Source: CAZUSU01 sp964623315 (GTDB lineage: Bacteria; Patescibacteriota; Patescibacteriia; Magasanikbacterales; 2-02-FULL-50-9b). Taken from it: a stretch of DNA of 40,861 nucleotides. This document shows, piece by piece, positions 1-7,693 of this stretch. Position 1 is the stretch's first letter. Every line of letters begins with the position of its first letter. A program made the position numbers and the translations under genes. The notes under the pieces are model-generated. The model was given only the letters and a program-made list of their open reading frames with translations, was not told the origin of the DNA and did no database searches. The DNA lies in NCBI GenBank assembly GCA_964623315.1, contig CAZUSU010000031.1, forward strand, positions 1-40,861, given 5' to 3'.

Positions 1-1
1 G

Positions 2-1342
2 GCAACAATTGCCGGTGTGTTTATTCCGATTTTGTGCGGCAGTGCGTTAAAAAATAAAGGTGTGCAGTTTTTGCTTGACGCCATTGTTGATTATCTCCCG
101 TCGCCACTGGACATTCCGCCGGTGCGTTGTACGGATCCGGATGATGATACAAAAGTAATTTTCCGCCACGCCGATGATTCAGAACCGTTTACGGCTTTAG
201 CATTTAAAGTTGCCACCGATCCGTTTGTCGGAAAATTAACTTTTTTTCGTGTCTATTCCGGAACATTGAAAGCCGGTTCGTATGCGTTGAATTCTTCCAC
301 CGGCGAAAAAGAACGGTTTGGACGCATTGTGCGTTTGCACGCCAACACGCGCGAAGATGTGGATGAAGTGTACGCCGGTGACATTGCCGCGGCTGTTGGT
401 TTAAAATCAACGACCACCGGTAACACGCTGTGCGCAGAAGACGCGCCGGTTGTCATGGAAAAAATTAGTTTTCCGGAGCCGGTTATTTCACTTGCCATTG
501 AACCAAAAACAAAACAGGATCAGGAAAAGATGGGCATGGCGTTGCAAAAACTTGCAGAAGAAGACCCTACCTTCCGCGTGCACACGGACGAAGAAACGAT
601 GCAAACGATTATTGCCGGCATGGGCGAATTGCATCTGGATATTATTGTGGATCGCATGAAGCGTGAATTTAAAGTGGAAGCAAATGTCGGTGCGCCGCAG
701 GTGGCGTTCAAAGAAACAATTCGCAACGGCGCCGAGGCAGAAGGGAAGTATATTAAGCAGTCCGGCGGGCGCGGTCAGTACGGCCATTGCTGGGTGAAAG
801 TTGAACCCAACGAAAAAGGCGCCGGTTTTGAATTTATTGATGAAATTAGAGGTGGCGTTATTCCGAAAGAATACATCGCGCCGATTCAAAAAGGTATTAA
901 AGAAACGATGGATCGCGGCGTGCTGGCCGGATATCCAATGCTTGATATTAAAGCAACGGTGTTTGACGGTTCATACCATGAAGTTGACTCCTCGGAAGCG
1001 GCGTTTAAAGTTGCCGGCTCAATAGCGTTTAAAGAAGCGTGTCAAAAGGCCGGTCTCATGTTGCTGGAACCAATTATGAAAGTTGAAGTGCTGACGCCGG
1101 AAGCAAATATGGGCGATGTGATTGGCAATATTTCGTCCAAGCGCGGCGTGGTGCGCGAAATGCGCGACCGCGTGGGGATTAAAGTGATTGATTCCGAAAT
1201 TCCTTTGGCGTCCATGTTTGGCTACGCCACCGAATTGCGTTCCATGACCCAAGGCCGCGCTTCGTACTCCATGGAATTTTCTCATTATGCTGAAGTGCCG
1301 GCCAATGTGGCAAAGGAAGTGGTGGAAGGACGGAAGAAATAA
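2..1342 (+). CDS. fusA: Elongation factor G, C-terminal part (5' end outside window)
   Basis: EF-G is the GTPase that drives ribosomal translocation and, with RRF, ribosome recycling in the cytosol. The reading frame is open from base 2, so the GTG at 17 is an internal Val and not a start. About 446 of the usual ~700 residues are present: the end of the G domain (LCGSALKNKGV), domain II, domain III, domain IV with the GGRGQYGHCWVKVEP segment, and domain V ending in FGYATELRSMTQGRASYSM. The N-terminal P-loop lies outside the window. It stops with TAA, and a large structured element begins 13 nt later. In a standard str operon tuf would follow, but here two minus-strand genes intervene. Identification is secure. 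Confidence 0.98.
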   Translation, partial: ATIAGVFIPILCGSALKNKGVQFLLDAIVDYLPSPLDIPPVRCTDPDDDTKVIFRHADDSEPFTALAFKVATDPFVGKLTFFRVYSGTLKAGSYALNSSTGEKERFGRIVRLHANTREDVDEVYAGDIAAAVGLKSTTTGNTLCAEDAPVVMEKISFPEPVISLAIEPKTKQDQEKMGMALQKLAEEDPTFRVHTDEETMQTIIAGMGELHLDIIVDRMKREFKVEANVGAPQVAFKETIRNGAEAEGKYIKQSGGRGQYGHCWVKVEPNEKGAGFEFIDEIRGGVIPKEYIAPIQKGIKETMDRGVLAGYPMLDIKATVFDGSYHEVDSSEAAFKVAGSIAFKEACQKAGLMLLEPIMKVEVLTPEANMGDVIGNISSKRGVVREMRDRVGIKVIDSEIPLASMFGYATELRSMTQGRASYSMEFSHYAEVPANVAKEVVEGRKK

Positions 1343-1355
1343 AAATGTCCAGCTA

Positions 1356-1498
1356 CCAAATTGCTCCGATCCGCTGTACGAGACTACTCGTGGTGCCATA
1401 CGCACCACTCATCTTCCTCCGCACATTCGCCATGTGCAACGTAAAGTTGCACGCGAATGTTTGTGCGCAGTCTCGTCCATCGGATCGGAGCAATTTGG
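1356..1498 (+). ncRNA. Three-armed structured element after fusA
   Basis: Arms 1356-1384 and 1470-1498 are complementary over 27 of 29 positions and enclose two further hairpins. One is 1390-1396/1402-1408 with a 5-nt loop. The other is 1434-1440/1446-1452 with a 5-nt loop, extended outward by GCGAAT/ATTCGC pairing. The result is a three-way junction of about 143 nt, followed by a run of eight T at about 1507-1514. It could be the folded 3' UTR and terminator of fusA, a free-standing RNA, or a DNA-level mobile element remnant. Short open frames crossing it resemble no protein. The fold is read directly from the sequence; the function is unknown. Confidence 0.6.
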
Positions 1499-1584
1499 CA
1501 GGGAGATTTTTTTTGCATTTTATAAATCGGGATGTTCCCAAAAAGAATTGGGGTAATTGCGTATGAATAATTTTAATTTTTCGA

Positions 1585-1621
1585 TAAAAAAAAACGCACT
1601 AACTCCTCCGAAGTCAGTGCG
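1585..1621 (-). terminator. Intrinsic terminator of the HD-domain gene
   Basis: On the minus strand a 10-bp stem (1612-1621 with 1595-1604, one mismatch) is followed by nine T (complement of A 1586-1594). It lies 18 nt past the stop of the minus-strand gene ending at 1640. Confidence 0.75.
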
Positions 1622-1639
1622 TGTGTGATTGTAGGCGTG

Positions 1640-2407
1640 CTACTTCCGGCGCGCCGCGTCCATGGCAGCGAGGTAGGCCGCGACCGGAGCGCTCGCCGCG
1701 ATCATTTCGAAACCGATGCCGGACTCATCGTGTGCCACCGCGATCAGTTGGTAGAAGTGCCACAGGTGGTCGAAGTACTTCGCCGCGATCCTCTTGGCAG
1801 TCGGTAGCCGCAACCACGTTTCCCACTCCGTGGAGCTGAACACGCCGTCTGTGATGACGAGCGGGTTGCTGTACGTAGAGTCCGGCGTGCTTCGCATGCC
1901 AAGCCAGCGTGGGTCGGTCGGCGGCAAACCGTGGTGGGACTGCGCCGCCCGCACGATGACGAGCGGGTTGATGTTCGCCAGCCGGTCTGCGTCCTTCAGG
2001 ATGATGGTGATCGGTTCATCCGCATCATCGTTTGGCTTGTTGTGATTCAGAACGGCGGAGAGAATATTATGCCACCACCGGATCACAGCCGAGTTTTCTG
2101 GACACCAATCAAGCGCGTCGCGCAGGAAGTCGGTCTGGTCGGTTGCGTCGGGAATGAACCGGTCGATTGAGTGGAGCATGGCCGCCACCCATGCCGCTTC
2201 GTGCAGTTCGGTGGAGTCGCCAGACAAGTCGTCGGCAATCACGAGTGCGTATCCAGCGACCATGAGATCGTGGAACAGGTCGTGCGCCGAACCCCATGAC
2301 GCGTGCTGTTCGTGGAATTGGCACATGCGCGTGAACAGTTTCCAGTACCTCTGTTGCACCGTCATCTGCCGACGGTCCACTGGGGTTTTTTTCCACAAAA
2401 GCGACAC
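1640..2407 (-). CDS. HD-superfamily hydrolase-like protein, degenerate HD motif
   Basis: A 255-residue soluble protein with the layout of an HD metal-dependent phosphohydrolase: a first His region (GSAHDLFHDL, about residues 39-48), a predicted helix with MLHSID (77-82), and a distal Asp in LKDADRLANI (137-146). In a canonical HD protein the second motif is His-Asp; here it is His79-Ser80, so metal binding may be altered or lost. The start is GTG at 2407, chosen because AAGGAGG sits just upstream, a much stronger SD than neighbouring core genes have. Codon use (GAC, GTC, ATC, GCG) is richer in G+C than the ribosomal genes. It has its own promoter-like sequence and terminator, which suggests an acquired cassette. 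Substrate unknown. Confidence 0.7.
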   Translation of the reverse strand: MSLLWKKTPVDRRQMTVQQRYWKLFTRMCQFHEQHASWGSAHDLFHDLMVAGYALVIADDLSGDSTELHEAAWVAAMLHSIDRFIPDATDQTDFLRDALDWCPENSAVIRWWHNILSAVLNHNKPNDDADEPITIILKDADRLANINPLVIVRAAQSHHGLPPTDPRWLGMRSTPDSTYSNPLVITDGVFSSTEWETWLRLPTAKRIAAKYFDHLWHFYQLIAVAHDESGIGFEMIAASAPVAAYLAAMDAARRK

Positions 2408-2455
2408 GGATCCTCCTTGTTGTGTGGCAGGGTGCCACGCGGTTGTTGCGGCGTA

Positions 2456-2484
2456 ACGGTATCAGATGTGCCCCCGAATGTCAA
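2456..2484 (-). promoter_or_regulatory. Probable promoter of the HD-domain gene
   Basis: Minus strand: TTGACA (2484-2479) with a weak -10, either TACCGT at 17 bp or GATACC at 15 bp spacing. It lies about 50-75 bp upstream of the GTG start and just past the stop of the upstream membrane protein gene. The -35 is perfect, the -10 poor. Confidence 0.45.
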
Positions 2485-2490
2485 CCGCCC

Positions 2491-4110
2491 TCACCACCCG
2501 TACACCTCCACCCCGTTTTGCGCATACAATTTTGGAAACGATGCTACCAATTCTAATTTCCACGGCGCGTCAGTCATGCGATCCACCACGATGAATCGCA
2601 CGTTATATTGTTGCAACCAGTCACGCAGACGGCGTGCGCGTACGGTGTATAGCGCCGACTGCACCTGATTGCGCAGGAACGCCGGATTAATGCAGTCCGC
2701 CGTCAGAGGGCGCACCAAACAGACGCCGCCCAGTAACCAGTACTGGTTGGCGCGAATAAATTCATCGGTTATGGCGTCGCCGTAGTGCGCCACAAAAAAA
2801 CGCTGTTGCAGTTCCTGCGTTGGTAAGGGTGACATGCCGGCCAGAAATCCGTGCACCACGGTGTTGTGTGTGTATATTGGTACGAGATCTGACAGCGCGT
2901 CATTCGTATAAATCGTCACGTCGCGCGGCGTATGTTCATTGAGCCACGTGAACAGCGGTGCATAGCGCTGGGCGTTTGCTGTCGTCGCGTCGCGCGTCCA
3001 CTGTTTTGCCAACGTTGATTGAATGAAAAAAAGCGACACCACGCACGCGCACACGAAAAATACTTTATGGCTCCGGCGCGACGTAAAAATTCCGGCGCGC
3101 GTTGCGGCAAGCGCCACTGCCAGCGCCGCCATATACACGCCCACCATTTTATAATGACTGGCAAACAACACGTTTTGATTCGTAATAATTTGTTGGTTGC
3201 TTGCGATGATAATTGCAAACAAAGCGGATACTAGCAGTACGGCATTGCCATTGTCTGTTTTTTTAAAACGGGTGACGAGTCCGAGTAATAAAAGCGCGCC
3301 TGTCGCAACAAATAAAATCGTCCACGAACCGGGTGCGCGTGTTTGAATGGCGCCCCAGCGCAGGAGCGTTTCAATATACACCGGCAGATGTATGGCGCGC
3401 CACAGATCCAAAAAATAAAAGCCGCCGAGCAACAATCCGCCGCCGATTATTACTCCGAGTTGCGCCGCAGTGCGCCACGATTTTTTCCATAAAAAATACA
3501 GCGCCAGCAGGCCGCACCACATTACGGCAAACGACCAATAATAAAAATAGGTGTAAATAAGGGCGGCTAATACTATTGCCCCTGCAGAAACGGAGAGCCA
3601 CGAACGCGTGCGATGCCACCACAACAGCGCCACCATAAACCCTAACAGCACCACCAGATTAAACTGTGGGCTTATCGGCCGGTTCATGATTTCAAAAAAG
3701 ATGCCACCTTGCACCACGATCATCGCAATTAATCCGGCGTCGCGCGAATCCGTGATGCGCCATGCCACCATATAAAATAAAAACGCCGCAAGCGCCGGCA
3801 ACACAAAATCAAGCGCAAGCGCAAAGTGCGCCACGGACACGCCCAGCACGCGCGCGAGCGACCCCAAAAAACATTCCGCCAACCACGGCGTAATGGGCGG
3901 CGCAAGTTTATATTCTGCAATATATGGACTCACGGCGCGACAATTTCCCTCACGCGCTTCTTTTATGCGTCCCAAATAATACGCTTCGTCGTCGCTCACT
4001 ATTTTATACACACCGGCAAATCCTTGTATGCGCCAAGAGCCGATGAGCGGGCCGGCAACGGTTAACAACCCAATGATGATGGCAAAAATAAACGCGATTT
4101 TGTGTTTCAT
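2491..4110 (-). CDS. Polytopic membrane protein, probable GT-C type glycosyltransferase
   Basis: A 539-residue integral membrane protein. I place the start at ATG 4110 (MKHKIAFIFA) because AGGTGG lies just upstream and the first hydrophobic segment follows at once; an in-frame ATG at 4194 would add an implausible polar leader. About 10-12 hydrophobic segments are visible over residues 5-390, followed by a soluble C-terminal region of roughly 150 residues. After the first membrane segment comes an acidic motif, D40-D41-E-A-Y-Y, as in the first extracytoplasmic loop of GT-C enzymes of the PMT/ArnT/STT3 kind, which use polyprenyl-linked sugars. Family placement is an inference from topology and this motif; donor and acceptor are unknown. 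It lies between fusA and tuf on the opposite strand. Confidence 0.65.
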   Translation of the reverse strand: MKHKIAFIFAIIIGLLTVAGPLIGSWRIQGFAGVYKIVSDDEAYYLGRIKEAREGNCRAVSPYIAEYKLAPPITPWLAECFLGSLARVLGVSVAHFALALDFVLPALAAFLFYMVAWRITDSRDAGLIAMIVVQGGIFFEIMNRPISPQFNLVVLLGFMVALLWWHRTRSWLSVSAGAIVLAALIYTYFYYWSFAVMWCGLLALYFLWKKSWRTAAQLGVIIGGGLLLGGFYFLDLWRAIHLPVYIETLLRWGAIQTRAPGSWTILFVATGALLLLGLVTRFKKTDNGNAVLLVSALFAIIIASNQQIITNQNVLFASHYKMVGVYMAALAVALAATRAGIFTSRRSHKVFFVCACVVSLFFIQSTLAKQWTRDATTANAQRYAPLFTWLNEHTPRDVTIYTNDALSDLVPIYTHNTVVHGFLAGMSPLPTQELQQRFFVAHYGDAITDEFIRANQYWLLGGVCLVRPLTADCINPAFLRNQVQSALYTVRARRLRDWLQQYNVRFIVVDRMTDAPWKLELVASFPKLYAQNGVEVYGW

Positions 4111-4131
4111 GCCACCTATCATACCGCAAAG

Positions 4132-4160
4132 TTGACACGTTTTGCTAATTGATTTATTAT
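4132..4160 (+). promoter_or_regulatory. Promoter P1 of tuf and the ribosomal protein operon
   Basis: TTGACA (4132-4137), 17-bp spacer, TATTAT (4155-4160): an almost consensus sigma-70 promoter about 115 bp upstream of tuf. A perfect DnaA-box sequence, TTATCCACA, lies at 4185-4193 between this promoter and P2. Confidence 0.75.
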
Positions 4161-4194
4161 GTTGCATAAGAGAGTAATGGCACTTTATCCACAC

Positions 4195-4223
4195 TTGCGT
4201 GTTTTATCGCTCTCTGCTATAGT
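4195..4223 (+). promoter_or_regulatory. Promoter P2 of tuf and the ribosomal protein operon
   Basis: TTGCGT (4195-4200), 17-bp spacer, TATAGT (4218-4223). It gives a leader of about 45 nt before tuf. With P1 it forms a tandem pair suited to a highly expressed operon. Confidence 0.65.
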
Positions 4224-4274
4224 GTAGCCCATCTTAAAACCATTTAAAATCGCTTAACAGCGCCAAAAAAAAGT

Positions 4275-5465
4275 ATGGCAAAATTCGAACGCACAAAACC
4301 ACACGTTAACGTCGGTACTATTGGCCACGTTGACCATGGTAAGACCACCCTCACCGCCGCCATTTTGGCAGTTGCATCTGCGAATGGTTATCAGGCAACC
4401 AAAAAGAGGGTAGACGAAATTGACGCCGCCCCAGAAGAAAAGGCGCGCGGTATTACCATTTCAACGGCCCACGTTGAATATGAATCATCGGCGCGTCACT
4501 ATGCGCACGTTGACTGTCCGGGTCACGCGGATTATGTCAAGAACATGATCACCGGTGCCGCACAAATGGACGGCGCGATTTTGGTGGTTGCGGCAACGGA
4601 CGGCCCCATGCCGCAGACCCGCGAACACATTTTGCTCGCTCGTCAGGTAGGTGTTCCTTATATTGTCGTATTCCTTAACAAGGTTGACATGGTTTCAGAT
4701 CCAGAATTGATTGACTTGGTTGAAGAGGAAATCCGCGACTTACTTACCAAATATGAATTCCCCGGCGCAACAACGCCTATCATTCGTGGTTCGGCGCTCA
4801 AAGCGCTAGAAAATCCGAGCGATAAAGACGGCGCGGCAAAACCGGTTCTTGATCTTCTTGCCGCACTTGATGCGCACATTCCAGAGCCAAAGCGCGAAAC
4901 AGACAAACCGTTCCTCATGCCTGTGGAAGATGTTTTTTCCATTGAAGGTCGCGGAACGGTGGTTACCGGTCGCATTGAGCGCGGTATGGTCAAAATCAAC
5001 GATGAAGTAGAAATCGTCGGCCTCATGGACACGCGTAAAACAGTGGTTACCGGCATTGAAATGTTCAACAAACAGTTGGACGAAGGTATGGCCGGCGACA
5101 ACGCAGGGTTGTTACTCCGCGGTACCAAGAAGGACGAAGTTGAGCGCGGTATGGTACTTGCCAAACCGAGTTCCATTACGCCTCACACGGAATTTGAAGC
5201 GCAGATGTACTGCCTCACCAAAGAAGAAGGTGGCCGTCACAAGCCGTTTTTCAACGGCTACAAACCGCAGTTTTATATTCGCACCACGGATGTAACGGGT
5301 GAAGTGACTCTGCCAGCTGGTACAGAAATGGTAATGCCCGGAGACAACATCAAACTGGTGGTCAAGCTCATCACGCCGGTTGCCATAGAAGACCAGATGC
5401 GTTTTGCCATCCGCGAAGGTGGACGGACGGTCGGCGCAGGTGTGGTTACAAAAATTATTAAATAA
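4275..5465 (+). CDS. tuf: Elongation factor Tu
   Basis: EF-Tu, 396 residues (normal length), delivers aminoacyl-tRNA to the ribosomal A site. The G domain shows GHVDHGKTT (17-25), DCPGH near residue 80 and NKVD near 135, followed by beta-barrel domains II (VEDVFSIEGRGTVVTGR) and III (HKPFFNGYKPQFY, ending GAGVVTKIIK). No SD is visible before the ATG; the leader is A-rich. It is the first gene of the operon that continues into rpsJ 72 nt later, with a hairpin in the gap. Tandem promoters precede it. No other tuf is in the window. Confidence 0.99.
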   Translation: MAKFERTKPHVNVGTIGHVDHGKTTLTAAILAVASANGYQATKKRVDEIDAAPEEKARGITISTAHVEYESSARHYAHVDCPGHADYVKNMITGAAQMDGAILVVAATDGPMPQTREHILLARQVGVPYIVVFLNKVDMVSDPELIDLVEEEIRDLLTKYEFPGATTPIIRGSALKALENPSDKDGAAKPVLDLLAALDAHIPEPKRETDKPFLMPVEDVFSIEGRGTVVTGRIERGMVKINDEVEIVGLMDTRKTVVTGIEMFNKQLDEGMAGDNAGLLLRGTKKDEVERGMVLAKPSSITPHTEFEAQMYCLTKEEGGRHKPFFNGYKPQFYIRTTDVTGEVTLPAGTEMVMPGDNIKLVVKLITPVAIEDQMRFAIREGGRTVGAGVVTKIIK

Positions 5466-5479
5466 TGGTGTAGAGTTAG

Positions 5480-5505
5480 CGAGCCGCATTACAAAGTGCG
5501 GCTCG
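5480..5505 (+). promoter_or_regulatory. Hairpin between tuf and rpsJ
   Basis: CGAGCCGCA (5480-5488) pairs perfectly with TGCGGCTCG (5497-5505) around an 8-nt loop. It is not followed by a clear T run (TTGTACTCC), so it is more likely a processing or stability hairpin, or a weak terminator lowering expression of the ribosomal genes relative to tuf. Confidence 0.5.
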
Positions 5506-5537
5506 TTGTACTCCATAGCATGTGGAGAAAGAATGAC

Positions 5538-5882
5538 ATGAGTACCGTCGCAGAAGTAAAACAGAAGAAAGGGGAAGAATCATCCGCCCGCATTCGTTTG
5601 CGTGTTAAGGCGTATGACCACATTATGATTGACGCGGCAACGCGCACCATCATGGAAGCGATTGAACGCTCGGGCGCCAAAGTGCACGGGCCGGTTCCGC
5701 TCCCCACGGAAATTGAAAAATTCACCGTGAATCGGTCTACGTTTGTGCACAAGGATGCACGTGAGCAATTTGAGCGACGCACGCACTGTCGGCTCATTGA
5801 TATTGTGGAGCCAACGGCAAAAACCGTTGAACTGCTTCGTTCGTTGTCCCTTCCATCCGGCGTTCGGGTGGAGATCAAATAG
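5538..5882 (+). CDS. rpsJ: 30S ribosomal protein S10 (uS10)
   Basis: uS10, 114 residues, slightly longer than the usual ~102 because of a polar N-terminal tail. It is part of the 30S head and in other bacteria also the NusG-binding NusE factor. Diagnostic stretches are RIRLRVKAYDHIMIDAATR, GPVPLPTEIEKFTVNRS and REQFERRTHCRLIDI. I chose ATG 5538 because GGAG lies about 10 nt upstream; ATG 5520 is an alternative. The next gene follows after a 104-nt gap that contains an attenuator-like hairpin. Confidence 0.97.
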   Translation: MSTVAEVKQKKGEESSARIRLRVKAYDHIMIDAATRTIMEAIERSGAKVHGPVPLPTEIEKFTVNRSTFVHKDAREQFERRTHCRLIDIVEPTAKTVELLRSLSLPSGVRVEIK

Positions 5883-5912
5883 AACAGATTTCTTGCAGGA
5901 AGGAAAAGAAGT

Positions 5913-5976
5913 CAGAAGTGTGCGCGGCGCGTCTCTATTTTAAGAGATACGGCCGCACAAAAACTTCTGGTTTTTT
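5913..5976 (+). promoter_or_regulatory. Attenuator-like long hairpin before rplC
   Basis: CAGAAGT (5913-5919) pairs with ACTTCTG (5963-5969). Inside are GTGC..GGC/GCC-GCAC and GTCTCT/AGAGAT pairings, giving an imperfect stem of about 57 nt, followed after one G by TTTTTT (5971-5976). This is the shape of an intrinsic terminator inside the operon, between rpsJ and rplC. In E. coli, L4 autoregulates the S10 operon by attenuation in its leader; a comparable control point here is an inference. Confidence 0.6.
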
Positions 5977-5986
5977 GTTACTTAAT

Positions 5987-6652
5987 ATGAGATTCATGAT
6001 TGGACGCAAAATAAACATGACGCAGGTGTTTCGTGCTGATGGCAGTGTGGTACCGGTCACACGCATTTCTGCCACGCCGCTCACCGTCACCCAGATCAAA
6101 ACAGAAAAGAATGGCACACCGGTGGCCGTTCAGGTTGGGTGTGGCGTAAAAAAACATCCAAACAAAGCTCTGCTTGGCCATCTCAAAGATCTTCCTTCAC
6201 ATGCAACTCTGCGCGAATTTCCCACATCACAGAATTTAAAACGCGGCGATACCATTTCTTTGGAAACATTTACCGCCGGCGACTTGGTTGATGCCATCGG
6301 CATATCAAAGGGTCGCGGTTTTGCCGGTGTGGTTAAGCGTCACCATTTCCGTGGCGGTCCGGCATCACATGGTCACAAAGATAACCTCCGTGCGCCGGGT
6401 TCCATTGGTGCCGGTGGGGTGCAACGCGTGTTTAAGGGTATGCGCATGGCCGGTCATATGGGTGATGCACGCATTACGGTAAAAAATTTAGAAATTGTTG
6501 CCGTTGATTCGGCGAATAATGAAATTTTGGTAAAGGGTGCGGTGCCGGGAGCGCGCAATTCAGTCATTATTTTACAGTCATTGAAAGGTGATGTAAAAGT
6601 GCAAGAAGCTCCGGTCACCGAGGCGGTTGCCGAAGTAACCGAAGCGGTATAA
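5987..6652 (+). CDS. rplC: 50S ribosomal protein L3 (uL3)
   Basis: uL3, 221 residues, binds near the 3' end of 23S rRNA, starts 50S assembly and reaches towards the peptidyl transferase centre. The start at 5987 gives MRFMIGRKINMTQVF, the normal N-terminus; ATG 5996 is the alternative. The signature loop KGRGFAGVVKRHHFRGGP and the following SHGHKDNLRAPGSIG are intact. The C-terminus carries a short Ala/Val/Glu-rich tail not needed for the fold. It lies downstream of the attenuator-like hairpin and 3 nt before rplD. Confidence 0.98.
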   Translation: MRFMIGRKINMTQVFRADGSVVPVTRISATPLTVTQIKTEKNGTPVAVQVGCGVKKHPNKALLGHLKDLPSHATLREFPTSQNLKRGDTISLETFTAGDLVDAIGISKGRGFAGVVKRHHFRGGPASHGHKDNLRAPGSIGAGGVQRVFKGMRMAGHMGDARITVKNLEIVAVDSANNEILVKGAVPGARNSVIILQSLKGDVKVQEAPVTEAVAEVTEAV

Positions 6653-6655
6653 TAT

Positions 6656-7288
6656 ATGTCAGTCAAACTCGCAACGTACAACCTAAAAGGCGAACGCACC
6701 GACGATACGACAACGGATAGCGCTTTGTTTTCTCAAAAAATGAAGCCAACGGTAGTGCACGATGCGTATGTAATTGCCATGGGAAACCAGCGCCAAGGTG
6801 GCGCCAACACCTTAACCAAGGGTGAAGTGCGTGGCGGTGGTAAAAAACCGTGGAAGCAAAAAGGGACCGGTCGCGCGCGTCACGGTTCTTCACGTTCGCC
6901 TATCTGGGTGGGCGGTGGCATAACGTTTGGTCCGCGTAAAGAGAAAAATTTTAAACGCAAAATAAATAAAGAGCAGGTGCGGTTGGCGCTCCGCATGGTG
7001 TTGTCAGATCGCGCCGCACAAAAAAAGATTTTGGTTTTAACGGATTGGAACACAGAAGGCAAAACAAAACTGTTTGCCGCTTTCTTAAAATCTGCAGGCA
7101 TATTGGGTCGCAGTATTTTGGTGGTTACACCACAGACGGACGCCCGCGCATATCGCAGTGGCCGCAATGTACCGCGCGTACACGTCCTGCCGGCAAACGA
7201 AGTTAATATCGTGCCGCTGTTTGAGCATCAATATGTGGTGGTAAGTCCGGACACCATTACCACATTAGAAAAACTGTTTCTGAAATAA
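6656..7288 (+). CDS. rplD: 50S ribosomal protein L4 (uL4)
   Basis: uL4, 210 residues, lines the nascent peptide exit tunnel with its extended loop. That loop is clear: RGGGKKPWKQKGTGRARHGS followed by RSPIWVGGG. The C-terminal Rossmann-like part (KKILVLTDW, NIVPLFEHQYVVVSPDTI) is complete. In other bacteria L4 is the autogenous repressor of the S10 operon, which fits the hairpin before rplC. There is no SD; the ATG follows the rplC stop by 3 nt. Confidence 0.98.
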   Translation: MSVKLATYNLKGERTDDTTTDSALFSQKMKPTVVHDAYVIAMGNQRQGGANTLTKGEVRGGGKKPWKQKGTGRARHGSSRSPIWVGGGITFGPRKEKNFKRKINKEQVRLALRMVLSDRAAQKKILVLTDWNTEGKTKLFAAFLKSAGILGRSILVVTPQTDARAYRSGRNVPRVHVLPANEVNIVPLFEHQYVVVSPDTITTLEKLFLK

Positions 7289-7289
7289 T

Positions 7290-7685
7290 ATGGGTATTTT
7301 TTCACGCAACAAAAAAAACAGCGCACCGGCGGCGGATCAGCACACACACGCGCCAGCGGCAGAACCACCGGTACAGAAGCGACCGGACGCCGTAAAAAAG
7401 GCGGTCGGTATTGGTGCAACTAAATTTTTGGTACGCCCATTGGTGACAGAAAAATCCGCGCTGGCCCAGAAACACGACACCTACACCTTTGTGGTACAGC
7501 CACGTGCATCAAAGCGCGCCGTTAAAGAAGCGGTAGAAAAAGTGTACGGCGTGCGCGTCATTCAAGTACGCACGAGCCGGTATGATGGAAAGAAAGTGCG
7601 TTCCGGTCGCATTAATGGAACACGCAGTGCGTTTAAAAAAGCATTTGTCACCGTGGCCAAAGGCCAGACAATCTCATTTGCATAA
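7290..7685 (+). CDS. rplW: 50S ribosomal protein L23 (uL23)
   Basis: uL23 sits at the tunnel exit and is the docking site for trigger factor and SRP. The core (FLVRPLVTEKSALAQKHDTY to the C-terminus) matches the family. The first ~40 residues are a low-complexity Ala/Pro/Lys extension absent from most L23 proteins, giving 131 instead of ~95-100 residues. It starts one base after the rplD stop. Confidence 0.96.
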   Translation: MGIFSRNKKNSAPAADQHTHAPAAEPPVQKRPDAVKKAVGIGATKFLVRPLVTEKSALAQKHDTYTFVVQPRASKRAVKEAVEKVYGVRVIQVRTSRYDGKKVRSGRINGTRSAFKKAFVTVAKGQTISFA

Positions 7686-7693
7686 CGCATACT

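Noticed and set aside
1345..1566. 73-codon open frame after fusA on the plus strand
   Set aside because: It runs through the arms of the three-way structure, has no SD, no family resemblance and biased composition set by the inverted repeats.
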